Positions 40,659-49,098 of a stretch of DNA of 64,000 nt are shown one piece after another; within the stretch, counting starts at the first letter, position 1, and each line of letters begins with the position of its first letter. Below the pieces are notes generated by a model. The model searched no databases, had not been told where the DNA came from, and saw only the letters and a program-made list of their open reading frames with translations. A program made the position numbers and the translations under genes. The stretch comes from Moritella sp. Urea-trap-13 (GTDB lineage Bacteria > Pseudomonadota > Gammaproteobacteria > Enterobacterales > Moritellaceae): NCBI RefSeq assembly GCF_002836355.1, contig NZ_PJCA01000001.1, positions 248,001 to 312,000 of the forward strand, in the 5' to 3' direction.

Positions 40659-42005
40659 TTAAAACAGGAAATGTGAGCCCTGCCCATCTTTGAGTAGATT
40701 CGCTAGCGATACAACACCTTGCTGGAAGCGTTGCTCATCATTGATCGCCATTAACGATAAGCGAATATGATTACTTTTATCACTCTGCTGCGAGAAATAA
40801 CCGCCGCTGCTCACCAATAATTGCTGATTTTTAGCTTCCATCACAAAATGCTCTTGTCGCCAATGCGCAGGCAGCTCCACCCATACGTGATAACTTGTCG
40901 GTTGACTGGTAAACGCTAAGAAGTCAAATTGCTCAGCCACGAATGTTTGACGCTGCGTTGCTAGGTGTTTTTGTTTGTTCGCCATTGCAAACGCTTCGCC
41001 AGAATTAATCAACTGCGCTGCTACCGCAAAATTAAGCGGCGATGCCAGCCAAATAGAAGTACGAATACACGCCCCTACTCTGCGGACTTCACTTTTTGGT
41101 GCTTTAATAAAGGCACAGCGTAGCGCCGGACTAATGGCTTTCGACAAACTGGTAATATGAAAACTTATTTCCGGTATGTAGTTGCTGATTGCTGGAATGA
41201 CGGTTGGGTTTAAGAAGCCATAAATATCGTCTTCTAACAACCAAATATCACCAGCTGCAATCACCTTAGCAATCGCTTCTCTACGCGCTTTCGGCATCGT
41301 CACCCCCGTCGGATTTTGATGGGACGGCACGATGACAACTACTTTTGGCTTATCGCTAAGAATAGTCTGTTTAAGCGCAATCGGGCACATGCCTTTATCG
41401 TCCATCGCGACTTCGACAATACCACGACCCAATAAATTAGCGATAGAGAGAATACCAGGGTAAGTAAATGCTTCAACGGCAATACAATCACCCGGATTGG
41501 TATAGGTCTGGATCAGAATTTCCAGTGCATTCTGTGCACCACTGGCAAGTAGCATTTGCTCAGGATCAGATACTGACAAACCAAACTCTGCGGCCCATTT
41601 CATCCCCGCTTGTCGATGCGCTAGATGTCCTGAGTGTTCAATATAACCTAATAGTTCACTCGGTAATGTCGCATAGGTTTTTTGAAATGCGGCCTGCAGT
41701 GGCAAGACGTTATATTCTAAACAAGGCTGTAGAATCGAAAAGTTATAATCCGCATCATCCTCTGGTGCTTGAATAACCGTTTCCAATTCTGAATCACCAC
41801 AGACAAACGTGCCACGACCAACAAAGGATTCCACTTTGTTTTTATCTGCCAATAATTTGTAAGCTTTAGACACTGTTGTTGGCGTCGTTTCAAGCTCATC
41901 AGCGAGCACCCGATGTGGTGGTAATTTGGTATTAGCGGGATAGACACCGGTATTAATTCTAGCTTCAATGGTTTCGGCGATCTGTCGAAACTTAATATCA
42001 CTCAT
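40659..42005 (-). CDS. MocR-family (GntR/aminotransferase) regulator
   Basis: A 448-aa fusion of an N-terminal GntR-type winged helix (about residues 1-70: ANTKLPPHRVLADELETTPTTVSKAY) with a fold-type I aminotransferase-like domain. PLP contacts are seen at LLEDDIYGF and HITSLSKAISPALRCAF (Lys). Such regulators often control amino-acid or vitamin B6-linked genes and act on a divergent neighbour, here a TauE/SafE exporter. I use the ATG at 42005 (MSDIKF) with GAGGC upstream; the longer frame begins at a GTG. Confidence 0.88.
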   Translation of the reverse strand: MSDIKFRQIAETIEARINTGVYPANTKLPPHRVLADELETTPTTVSKAYKLLADKNKVESFVGRGTFVCGDSELETVIQAPEDDADYNFSILQPCLEYNVLPLQAAFQKTYATLPSELLGYIEHSGHLAHRQAGMKWAAEFGLSVSDPEQMLLASGAQNALEILIQTYTNPGDCIAVEAFTYPGILSIANLLGRGIVEVAMDDKGMCPIALKQTILSDKPKVVVIVPSHQNPTGVTMPKARREAIAKVIAAGDIWLLEDDIYGFLNPTVIPAISNYIPEISFHITSLSKAISPALRCAFIKAPKSEVRRVGACIRTSIWLASPLNFAVAAQLINSGEAFAMANKQKHLATQRQTFVAEQFDFLAFTSQPTSYHVWVELPAHWRQEHFVMEAKNQQLLVSSGGYFSQQSDKSNHIRLSLMAINDEQRFQQGVVSLANLLKDGQGSHFLF

Positions 42006-42152
42006 TAACTTGCCTCTAATGAACACTGTAAAAACATAATCTTGATTGCCCTTAGTTTACCTTGCTGAAATAAAACATACAGCGCTAGATCCATTACTCC
42101 TCTCTATTTATCTATTAATAAAAGCACCCTTGTTAATTAATTGTACAAATAC

Positions 42153-42221
42153 AATTGACATACCACACGGTAATGCAATACCGTATAAATTGACATATGT
42201 CATTAGTATTTTCGTTATATT
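42153..42221 (+). promoter_or_regulatory. Promoter/operator region of the TauE-like gene
   Basis: Two copies of AATTGACATA (42153 and 42188), 35 bp apart, flank the inverted repeat ACGGTA-N6-TACCGT (42167-42184). The second TTGACA (-35) lies about 18 bases from GTTATA (-10). MocR-type regulators are known to use paired direct repeats, so this is a plausible binding site of the divergent regulator. Confidence 0.45.
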
Positions 42222-42283
42222 AGATCCAAGTCAGGATCAGTAAGGATCATGGTGATGGCTAAATTACTTACACTGAGGAGATA

Positions 42284-43066
42284 ATGACGATGGAAATTTT
42301 TGGTTCAGATATTACGCTATGGATACTGCTAGCGTTAATGGCATCGGCTTTTGCGGCGGGCTTTATTGACAGTGTGGCAGGCGGTGGCGGCTTGATACTG
42401 GTGCCTTCGTTCATCTTAGCAGGGCTACCACCACAATTGGCGTTGGGGCAAGAAAAGATAGTCAGCACGCTGGGCACGATTGCGGCAATCCGTAACTTTG
42501 TCAAAAACAAGAAGGTTATTTGGAATGCCGTAGCATCTGGGATCCCTGCAGGATTAGTTGGCGCTTACCTGGGCGCTGAAGCGATCCTCTACTTTGATCC
42601 TGATACGGTCGGTAAAATAATCCTCGGTATGTTACCCATCGGCATCATCATCTCTTTTATTCCCAAGCAAGATAATCACCACAGTGAACAGGTGATTAAT
42701 ACTAAGGTGATCTATTTTGGCGTGCCATTGGCAGTATTTGTGATTGGTTTTTATGATGGCTTCTTTGGTCCAGGTACCGGCAGTTTCTTGATTTTGGTTT
42801 TACATTACTTGTTAAAGTTTGACTTAGTCTCGGCATCGGCGACCTCAAAGCTCTTCAACTTTTCGTCAAATATAGGTGCACTGATTGCCTTTATGTTAGC
42901 GGGTCAATTACTGTATATGCTGGCCTTGCCTTTAGTGGTAATGAACCTGATAGGTAATCATTTAGGCAGTGCATCAGCACTGAAATTTGGCCCTGATTTT
43001 GTGCGTAAAACATTATCGGTCTCCTTGATGTTACTGATGGCATCATTAGGCTATAGTTTCTTATGA
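42284..43066 (+). CDS. TauE/SafE-family membrane exporter
   Basis: A 260-aa protein with about eight hydrophobic segments and the family signatures AAGFIDSVAGGGGLILVPSF in the first helix pair and GFYDGFFGPGTGSFLI in the middle. TauE/SafE proteins are proposed to export sulfite or sulfur-containing organic anions; E. coli YfcA belongs here. The substrate is not evident. GAGGAG precedes the ATG at 42284, with a second ATG two codons later. It is divergent from the MocR regulator, which may control it. Confidence 0.85.
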   Translation: MTMEIFGSDITLWILLALMASAFAAGFIDSVAGGGGLILVPSFILAGLPPQLALGQEKIVSTLGTIAAIRNFVKNKKVIWNAVASGIPAGLVGAYLGAEAILYFDPDTVGKIILGMLPIGIIISFIPKQDNHHSEQVINTKVIYFGVPLAVFVIGFYDGFFGPGTGSFLILVLHYLLKFDLVSASATSKLFNFSSNIGALIAFMLAGQLLYMLALPLVVMNLIGNHLGSASALKFGPDFVRKTLSVSLMLLMASLGYSFL

Positions 43067-43143
43067 TGTAAGTGTCTTCTGCTATAATAATAAGGTTGCG
43101 CGCTAAAATTATTATCATGCCATTAAGCTGTAAGGTGGTTACC

Positions 43144-43692
43144 ATGTTAAGGCATTATTATATAATCGATTCTCTGGATGAACTGGAGATGGTCGAACAT
43201 GAATTGCAATCCTTTGGCATCGATAAAGGTCAGATCCACACCTTAACCAATGATGATAAATCCCTCGGCAAGCATTATTTATATCAGGTTGATAACTCAC
43301 TGAAGAAAGGTTTAGTTAAGAGTGGTGATATCGGCGCTGCGATTGGTATCGTGTTCGCTATCACCATCTTGTTGCTGACTTATATTCAAGGTTGGTATCA
43401 TGGCCCGCTGGGTGGCATGCCGATTATCATGTTCGCCTTAATGGTACTGGTCTTTTGCACTTGGGAAGGTGATCACATTGATATTCAGCTACCCAATATT
43501 AATAGTAAAGTATTCAAACAATCCCTCGAAAATGGCAAGACCATCTTATTTATCGATCTCGAACAGCAACAAGAATTAACGGTGAATAAAATAATGCTAT
43601 CGCACCCGATGTTAAAGCCTGAGGGAATAACCACCACAACGCCAGAATGGCTATTGCAGCAGCAAAAAAAATTCCGCAGTTTACTGAAGTAA
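43144..43692 (+). CDS. Small two-helix membrane protein, unknown function
   Basis: I do not recognise the family. I choose the ATG at 43144 (MLRHYY) with AAGGTGG upstream, giving 182 aa; the longer frame from 43072 looks non-coding at its start. The N-terminal 60 residues look like a small soluble alpha/beta domain (YYIIDSLDELEMVEHELQSF), followed by two transmembrane helices (about 65-85 and 93-110) and a soluble C-terminus. This pattern resembles stress- or transport-associated integral proteins of marine bacteria, but no function can be given. Confidence 0.65.
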   Translation: MLRHYYIIDSLDELEMVEHELQSFGIDKGQIHTLTNDDKSLGKHYLYQVDNSLKKGLVKSGDIGAAIGIVFAITILLLTYIQGWYHGPLGGMPIIMFALMVLVFCTWEGDHIDIQLPNINSKVFKQSLENGKTILFIDLEQQQELTVNKIMLSHPMLKPEGITTTTPEWLLQQQKKFRSLLK

Positions 43693-43731
43693 CAACCAGA
43701 GATTGTTATACTTTGCGCCCACAGCACTATA

Positions 43732-44601
43732 ATGGTCTCAGCCTTCATGCCACACACAGCCCTATTCTTTAGTCAGCAATTAACCTTTAGCTCGCATAGC
43801 GGCTTGCCAGTCAAGGCCGATGCGCCAATGGACGTTTACTTATTCAACAGTAACAACATTGCTAGCGAACAGATCACGGCACTGACTGCGCAGTATTTAC
43901 ACCCACAAGAACAGCTCGTGTTTGCCAAACGTAAGCAGCTGCAAGCAAAACAAGAATACCTCGCGAGTCGCGTTATCATTAAGACCTATGCTAGCCAATT
44001 TTTAGGCTATGATTTTGACTCCCTGACTGTGCTATTCGATGAGCAGGATACTTGCTTAAAGGTCTATCAGCATGGCCAAGCTATCGCGCTACACACCTGC
44101 ATATCTCATTCGCACGGCCAAGTGTTGGTTGCCCTTGTTCCGGTCAAACAATCTGCAACGCCAGAATTAGTGCTAAAACCAATGCAACTGGGTGTGGATT
44201 TAGAATGGCTCTCGACCAAGCGTTCACTCGACAAAGTAGCGAAGCATTATTACCATAGCGAAGAGTTACGAGCCTGTATGGTTCAAGCTGAAGATGTTAC
44301 TGAAGAGATGAGCAAAGCGTTGTATTCCAAGGCCTTGTATCGTATATGGACGTTAAAAGAAGCGTTAGCCAAAGCGATTAAGCAACCGATAGCACAATTG
44401 TTACGTGATAATGTGTTTGAATATTGTCTGCCGTTAAATGTGCATTCAGGCCATTATGAAATGCTAGAAAAAGGTGATAAAAGGCAGGCCAAAGCGTTTG
44501 ATTTAAGCATTATCAGCGATATGGAACTCACTGATAATGCCAATATTCATATCAATATACTAACGGGTAGATTAGATCAGGATTTTCGTAGCGTTAAATA
44601 A
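43732..44601 (+). CDS. pfaE: PfaE-type 4'-phosphopantetheinyl transferase
   Basis: A Sfp-type transferase of 289 aa that attaches 4'-phosphopantetheine from CoA to acyl-carrier domains. Mg-binding GVDLEW (about residues 153-158) and YRIWTLKEALAKA (about 203-215) are the two family motifs. The length and sequence style fit PfaE of Moritella, which activates the tandem ACPs of PfaA for docosahexaenoic acid synthesis and is encoded apart from pfaABCD. No pfa synthase genes lie in this window. No clear ribosome-binding site is seen; the ATG five codons later is possible. The 3' end overlaps the converging M50 gene by 25 bp. Confidence 0.85.
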   Translation: MVSAFMPHTALFFSQQLTFSSHSGLPVKADAPMDVYLFNSNNIASEQITALTAQYLHPQEQLVFAKRKQLQAKQEYLASRVIIKTYASQFLGYDFDSLTVLFDEQDTCLKVYQHGQAIALHTCISHSHGQVLVALVPVKQSATPELVLKPMQLGVDLEWLSTKRSLDKVAKHYYHSEELRACMVQAEDVTEEMSKALYSKALYRIWTLKEALAKAIKQPIAQLLRDNVFEYCLPLNVHSGHYEMLEKGDKRQAKAFDLSIISDMELTDNANIHINILTGRLDQDFRSVK

Positions 44602-45218
44602 ATAAAATACAAGCTAGCGGCAAACCACAGACCGCCCCACATAAAGGTCGCGCCGCCCATTTCATTGGCTAACATGCGGGCATCAGATAATGCCCCACTA
44701 TGCACGATAGTATCTTGCCAAATATCGATAGGCACATAGATCATACTGGCGCTAGCAAACACCAATAACACGGTTTGCTTAATCGCCGCACTGGCATACT
44801 TTAATAATGCCATGATCGCCAAGGCAATCACCGCCGCAAAGCCAATGGTATATAAAGTGCCGCCAAAGAAAACAGCAACCACTAACATGGTAATCGCCAA
44901 TAGCGCTAAGCTAATATCTGTGGTCTTGCGACGACTGCTAGCCGCATAAAATAACAAGCCAAACAGTAACGAGCCTAAATAACCAGCGCTAAGAATAATA
45001 AACCGCGAGCCGCCCATAGAACGAACATGGCCACTTTGATAAGCCGAGACCACAAACTCCACAACCTTGCCGCCAGTTAACCAAGTCGCTAACGCATGGC
45101 TCAGCTCATGCAAGAACACCACTAAGATTTTCAGTGGGGCAATTAGCGCACTTTGCCACATAAAAGCGAGTACCGTGAACACCAGTATAAATAGAATTCG
45201 TCTATCTCTCGCGATCAT
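44577..45218 (-). CDS. M50B-like membrane metalloprotease
   Basis: A 213-aa integral membrane protein with about six helices. HELSHALATWLTGG (about residues 37-50) is the zinc-binding HExxH motif in a hydrophobic context, as in the M50B-like peptidase family; the N-terminal helix precedes it. Site-2-type proteases cut substrates within the membrane, but family members of this size are little studied and the substrate is unknown. It converges with pfaE (25-bp tail overlap) and is followed after two bases, upstream on the minus strand, by msrA. Confidence 0.75.
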   Translation of the reverse strand: MIARDRRILFILVFTVLAFMWQSALIAPLKILVVFLHELSHALATWLTGGKVVEFVVSAYQSGHVRSMGGSRFIILSAGYLGSLLFGLLFYAASSRRKTTDISLALLAITMLVVAVFFGGTLYTIGFAAVIALAIMALLKYASAAIKQTVLLVFASASMIYVPIDIWQDTIVHSGALSDARMLANEMGGATFMWGGLWFAASLYFIYLTLRKS

Positions 45219-45220
45219 GC

Positions 45221-45862
45221 TTAATTACTCGGGTAACAAATACCACTGCCGCCTAAGCCGCAATAGCCTTGTGGATTTTTAGCCAGATATTGCTGATGAT
45301 CTGCTTCGGCATAATAAAATGGCGCAGCGAGATCGATCTCAGTAGTAATAGTTTCAGTACTACCGCTATCTAGCAATGCTTGTTGATAATGCGCAGCAGA
45401 CGATTTCGCTTCAGACAATTGTTGTTGCGAAGTGCAGTACAGCGCAGATCGATATTGCGAGCCCTGATCATTACCTTGGCGCATACCTTGGGTTGCTTGA
45501 TGATTTTCCCAAAACAAGATCAATAACTCTGCGTAGCTAATCACTTCAGGATCGAAAACCACTAATACAGCTTCTGTGTGCCCAGTTTGACCTGTGCATA
45601 CTTGCTGATAACTTGGGTGGACAGTGTAACCACCTTGGTAACCAACAGCCGTGGTGACAACACCGGGAATCGACCAGAATAATCGTTCCGCGCCCCAGAA
45701 ACAGCCCATAGCGAAATAGCATACTTGGTATTGAGCAACAAACGGCGGCACCATTTTGGTGGCAGATACATAATGTAACGCATCAACGGGGATCGCCGTC
45801 GGGTTGTCAGGCAGTGCATCAGACTTACTAACCATAGCTAGTTTATTTTTTGCAAAAAACAT
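45221..45862 (-). CDS. msrA: Peptide methionine sulfoxide reductase MsrA
   Basis: MsrA reduces the S-epimer of methionine sulfoxide in proteins. The 213-aa protein has the catalytic YFAMGCFWGAERLFW (Cys near residue 53), GYQGGYTVHPSYQQVCTGQTGH and the C-terminal GYCGLGGSGICYP, which holds the resolving cysteines. It has no signal peptide and is cytoplasmic. AGGAGT precedes the ATG. It may be cotranscribed with the HlyU-domain gene upstream and the M50-like gene downstream. Confidence 0.95.
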   Translation of the reverse strand: MFFAKNKLAMVSKSDALPDNPTAIPVDALHYVSATKMVPPFVAQYQVCYFAMGCFWGAERLFWSIPGVVTTAVGYQGGYTVHPSYQQVCTGQTGHTEAVLVVFDPEVISYAELLILFWENHQATQGMRQGNDQGSQYRSALYCTSQQQLSEAKSSAAHYQQALLDSGSTETITTEIDLAAPFYYAEADHQQYLAKNPQGYCGLGGSGICYPSN

Positions 45863-45897
45863 AGTGAACTCCTGCGTTAATGAGTCAAAGACAGCAT

Positions 45898-46209
45898 TTA
45901 CTTAAACATGCTATCGCCAACTTGGTCGATGAATAACTTACATTTTTGTAATGTGATCTGTTCAGCTTGCTGTTTGTTCATGCAAACATCAGAACGAATA
46001 AATTGGTGTTTTAAATTATCCGCTGCTTCGTCGTCTACAACAGGTTTTTCAATTAAACCCGCGACACGGTATTGACCCGATTCTTCCTTCGGCATCACAA
46101 AGATAAGGTAGCCGTTGTAATCAATAGGTTCAACATTTGGTGTGTTGTCGACAGGTTTAGCATCTGAATCCGCAGAACCAGAAAAAAGTCGTTTTAATAA
46201 TCCGAACAT
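45898..46209 (-). CDS. HlyU-domain protein
   Basis: A 103-aa protein fitting the small HlyU family (PF10115 type): an N-terminal LKRLFSGS, then DYNGYLIFVMPKEESGQYRVAGLIEK, HQFIRSDVCMNKQQAEQITLQKCKLFIDQ and a C-terminal Gly-Asp turn. The domain is not the ArsR-type HlyU activator of Vibrio, despite the shared name. Its function is unknown. It sits 35 bp upstream of msrA on the same strand, so it may share its transcript. The preceding gap contains unusual nested inverted repeats. Confidence 0.8.
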   Translation of the reverse strand: MFGLLKRLFSGSADSDAKPVDNTPNVEPIDYNGYLIFVMPKEESGQYRVAGLIEKPVVDDEAADNLKHQFIRSDVCMNKQQAEQITLQKCKLFIDQVGDSMFK

Positions 46210-46275
46210 GAAATCACAGCCAATTTATTGTTTGATAGTTAATCAAGTATAATCAGCAAGCTAGGACAGAGCAAT

Positions 46276-46360
46276 AGCCTTTATTAAGAATGAAACTAAT
46301 TTTCATCCTCACCCTATCAGGGTCGCAATCAGTTTCTGGTCATTAAAAACAATAAAGGCT
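46276..46360 (-). ncRNA. Candidate structured RNA/leader between pssA and the HlyU gene
   Basis: Three nested inverted repeats can stack into one long hairpin: AGCCTTTATT (46276-46285) with AATAAAGGCT (46351-46360), GAAACT (46292-46297) with AGTTTC (46331-46336), and ACCCT (46311-46315) with AGGGT (46319-46323) around a three-base loop. The outer arm overlaps the pssA terminator stem, so the two structures are mutually exclusive. It could be a 5' leader of the HlyU-msrA transcript, a 3' UTR element or a small RNA. This is inference from base pairing only. Confidence 0.4.
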
Positions 46361-46386
46361 TGTTACCGAAACAGTAACAAGCCTTT
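46344..46386 (-). terminator. Rho-independent terminator after pssA
   Basis: Thirteen-pair stem AAAGGCTTGTTAC/GTAACAAGCCTTT with a seven-base loop. On the minus strand it is followed by ATTGTTTTT. It lies 34 bases past the pssA stop. Confidence 0.8.
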
Positions 46387-46419
46387 ATAAGTATAACCTA
46401 GCGCTTAACAGTCGCTATA

Positions 46420-47769
46420 TTACAAGATACGTTTAAGCAACATGTCCAAACGCGTCGTTTTAATACGGCGCATAAATTTCTGCACAGGTGCTGGGTAATC
46501 CGCCATGCTTTCTAAATCAGAAAGGTGATTAATACGACGGGTGTTTTTCAACACATGCTCTTGTTCAGCTTGCAGGGTATCTTTTAATAACTGCTTAGTA
46601 TCATGAATTAAAATACCATTTTCGAGATCTAAACCCCATGCGCGTGGATTTAAGTTATTACCCGTTAATAGGTGATACTTATAATCACAACACAAACCTT
46701 TAAGATGGAAACTGTTGCCTTCGTCGGTCCATAAACGCACATTAAGCAGGCCTTTGTCGATATAAGGCTGACAAGTTTTTACAAACTTATGCAGGTAGGT
46801 TTCATAGATATAAGGCAGTGCTGATATCACCTTAAACGGTTCTTCCGGTGGAATGAAGAAATCGTTGGCGGTTTTATCACCGATAACCAAGGTTACTTTC
46901 ACATTACGTTTTAACAGACGCTTAATATCTTTAGATATTGATAACGGCAAATTAAAATACGGAGTGAAAATAGTCACTTCGCTTTCTACGGCACGTAATA
47001 AGTTAGTGATAGTTTGATTTAACTTATTACCATGACGACCAAAACCTGAAATAGGCGTGATACCCACCTCATTACTTTCTGGTGTGTTATTAATATAGTG
47101 ATACTGCGCGCTGCGTAACGTTTGTTTGAATTGACGAATATCTTGCTTCAAGGCTTTGCTTGTTGGAATAGACTCGTCATCAAGTCGGGTGACCGCACTT
47201 TGACTAACAAAGTAATCTTCTAAATACGCTACCATTGAATCTGCTAATGCGGGGTTGTACAACACATGGTAACGGTCACAGCGGTATTTTTCCGCTTGCT
47301 GTAGATAGATATCATTAATACTCGCGCCACTGTAGAGCACGTTATCATCGAAGATAAAGCCTTTAAGATGTAATACACCCAGAACTTCTTTACCTTTAAC
47401 AGGCACGCCTAGGATCGTGACTTTATCGCCTAAGTTTTTGCGCATTTCTTTATAAAGATCAGCATTACCGCCATGATCTTTCTGGCCAATAAGGCCACGC
47501 TGTGCACGATGAAAATCAACGAACACTTTAATAACTAAGCCCGGGTTATTTGCTCGAGCTTGGTACAGCGCATTAAGTACTTCTTTACCTGCATCATCAT
47601 CTTGGAGATACAAAGCCGAAAGATAAATACGTTTCGAAGATGAAGCAATTAAGTCTAATATTTTTGTTTTAAAATCACGCGCTGAAAATAAAACATCAAT
47701 ATGCTCTGCCGACATCGGCAGTTGCTTTAAGTTGGTAATCGTAGATTGATAAAACTCTAATGATTTCAT
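46420..47769 (-). CDS. pssA: Phosphatidylserine synthase PssA
   Basis: A phospholipase D-superfamily enzyme of 449 aa, very similar to E. coli PssA, that makes phosphatidylserine from CDP-diacylglycerol and serine, the first step to phosphatidylethanolamine. Two HKD motifs are visible: VLHLKGFIFDDNVLYSGASIN (about residue 137) and FHLKGLCCDYKYHLLTGNNL (about 350). Other conserved parts are VIGDKTANDFFIPPEEPFKV and the basic C-terminus RRIKTTRLDMLLKRIL. It is a peripheral membrane enzyme. The ATG at 47769 (MKSLEF) is preferred; the longer frame begins with TTG. Confidence 0.95.
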   Translation of the reverse strand: MKSLEFYQSTITNLKQLPMSAEHIDVLFSARDFKTKILDLIASSSKRIYLSALYLQDDDAGKEVLNALYQARANNPGLVIKVFVDFHRAQRGLIGQKDHGGNADLYKEMRKNLGDKVTILGVPVKGKEVLGVLHLKGFIFDDNVLYSGASINDIYLQQAEKYRCDRYHVLYNPALADSMVAYLEDYFVSQSAVTRLDDESIPTSKALKQDIRQFKQTLRSAQYHYINNTPESNEVGITPISGFGRHGNKLNQTITNLLRAVESEVTIFTPYFNLPLSISKDIKRLLKRNVKVTLVIGDKTANDFFIPPEEPFKVISALPYIYETYLHKFVKTCQPYIDKGLLNVRLWTDEGNSFHLKGLCCDYKYHLLTGNNLNPRAWGLDLENGILIHDTKQLLKDTLQAEQEHVLKNTRRINHLSDLESMADYPAPVQKFMRRIKTTRLDMLLKRIL

Positions 47770-48083
47770 ATGTCGTTTCAAGCTGATTTATAAAAGTTAA
47801 TAGATAATTATCACCGATTCCAATCCTGATTGCTATTTATCTCTGCAATTATTAGAACTCGATGCTGAAAATTTACGTTTCTTAACAGAAGTTATACGGA
47901 TAATGTTAAATTTGTCATCAATAGCTAATTCCTATTAATTATTATTAAATAAACAATTTCATTTTATTTCAGAAAAACATATCATGTAGGTATTAAGAGT
48001 GAACTCACTCAGTCGCAACTGGTACTTGATAATAGAGTACATATCGCGTGCTAAGCAATTTTTTTACCCGGAGTATTTATATT
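47770..48083. other. Divergent intergenic region pssA-grxA
   Basis: About 315 bp, AT-rich, between leftward pssA and rightward grxA, so both promoters should be here. I see no gene or clear operator. Confidence 0.4.
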
Positions 48084-48347
48084 ATGTTTACAGTTATCTT
48101 TGGTCGTCCTGGTTGCCCTTTCTGTGTACGTGCAAAACAAATTGCAGAAACATTAAAAGCTGACAATGAAGATTTTGATTACAACTACATTGATATGCTT
48201 GCAGAAGGTATCAGCAAAGCTGACCTAGAAAAATCAGCTGGCGTTCCTGTTAATACAGTGCCACAAATCTTCGTCGATCAAAAACACCTTGGCGGTTGTA
48301 CTGAATTTGAACAGTACGCTAAAGAAAACTTAGGTCTATACGCATAA
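48084..48347 (+). CDS. grxA: Glutaredoxin 1
   Basis: An 87-aa GrxA-type glutaredoxin: TVIFGRPGCPFCVRAKQIAE with active site CPFC (residues 11-14), then AEGISKADLEKSAGVPVNTV, VPQIFVDQKHLGG and KENLG. It uses glutathione to reduce ribonucleotide reductase and protein disulfides. The ATG at 48084 fits E. coli GrxA and has CCGGAG upstream; a frame starting at 48048 is longer but unsupported. pdxH follows nine bases after the stop. Confidence 0.94.
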   Translation: MFTVIFGRPGCPFCVRAKQIAETLKADNEDFDYNYIDMLAEGISKADLEKSAGVPVNTVPQIFVDQKHLGGCTEFEQYAKENLGLYA

Positions 48348-48356
48348 GGCTTAGCC

Positions 48357-49010
48357 ATGTCGTTATTAAATAAGATTCGTTGTGCATTTACCTTAGGGCA
48401 AGGCGTATTAATCGACTTGCCCGACCTTGATCCGAGTGTTGATCCATTTGACCAGTTCCAAAACTGGTTCAAAGCGGCGCAAGACTGCGGCATCGTGTTA
48501 CCTGAATCCATGACAGTGTCTACTGTTGATGCTAACGGATTCCCTTCATGCCGTGTGGTATTACTGAAAGAGTTAACTAAAGAAGGCTTTGTTTTCTTTA
48601 CTAACTACGGCAGTCGAAAAGGCCAAGAGCTGGCTCAAAACCCACATGTTGCATTAACATTCCACTGGAATATTTTACAGCGTCAGGTACGTATTCAGGG
48701 TGTAGTCGAAAAGATCTCAGCTGAAGATTCTAATGCTTATTTCCAATCTCGTGGACGTGGCAGCCGAATCGGTGCGTGGGCATCAAGACAAAGTGCAGTG
48801 ATCTCTTCTCGCAAAGTCCTCGAACAACAAGTTAAAGATGTGACGAATAAATTTGCGGATAAAGAAGTGCCATTACCTGAGTTTTGGGGCGGCTACGTGG
48901 TAAAGCCAAGCAGTATTGAATTCTGGCAGGGTAAAGCCGATCGCTTACATGATCGCTTTAGTTATGTGAAAGATGGTGATGATTGGCGTGTTGATCGCCT
49001 AGCGCCTTAA
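48357..49010 (+). CDS. pdxH: Pyridoxamine 5'-phosphate oxidase
   Basis: An FMN enzyme of 217 aa that oxidises pyridoxamine- or pyridoxine-5'-phosphate to PLP. Typical segments are MTVSTVDANGFPSCRVVLLK, GFVFFTNYGSRKGQEL, RGRGSRIGAWASRQSAVISS, PEFWGGYVVKP and IEFWQGKADRLHDR; the C-terminal WRVDRLAP is diagnostic. It is nine bases from grxA and probably cotranscribed. The N-terminal 25 residues (MSLLNKIRCAFTLGQGVLID) differ from the usual PdxH leader and I cannot explain them. Confidence 0.9.
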   Translation: MSLLNKIRCAFTLGQGVLIDLPDLDPSVDPFDQFQNWFKAAQDCGIVLPESMTVSTVDANGFPSCRVVLLKELTKEGFVFFTNYGSRKGQELAQNPHVALTFHWNILQRQVRIQGVVEKISAEDSNAYFQSRGRGSRIGAWASRQSAVISSRKVLEQQVKDVTNKFADKEVPLPEFWGGYVVKPSSIEFWQGKADRLHDRFSYVKDGDDWRVDRLAP

Positions 49011-49064
49011 CTTTGCGAGAGTCGCTAAGATTGGCGATTATTCGCTTTACAGATGAAAGCGCAT

Positions 49065-49096
49065 AAGCAGGTAAGTCATTACCTGCTTTATTTCTA
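49065..49096. terminator. Terminator between pdxH and cobQ
   Basis: Ten-pair stem AAGCAGGTAA/TTACCTGCTT with a four-base loop, followed by TATTTCTATTTT on the plus strand. It ends pdxH and may also serve the converging cobQ. Confidence 0.7.
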
Positions 49097-49098
49097 TT

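Noticed and set aside
43072-43143. 24-codon N-terminal extension of the small membrane protein
   Set aside because: The extension is not protein-like and a good ribosome-binding site precedes the ATG at 43144.
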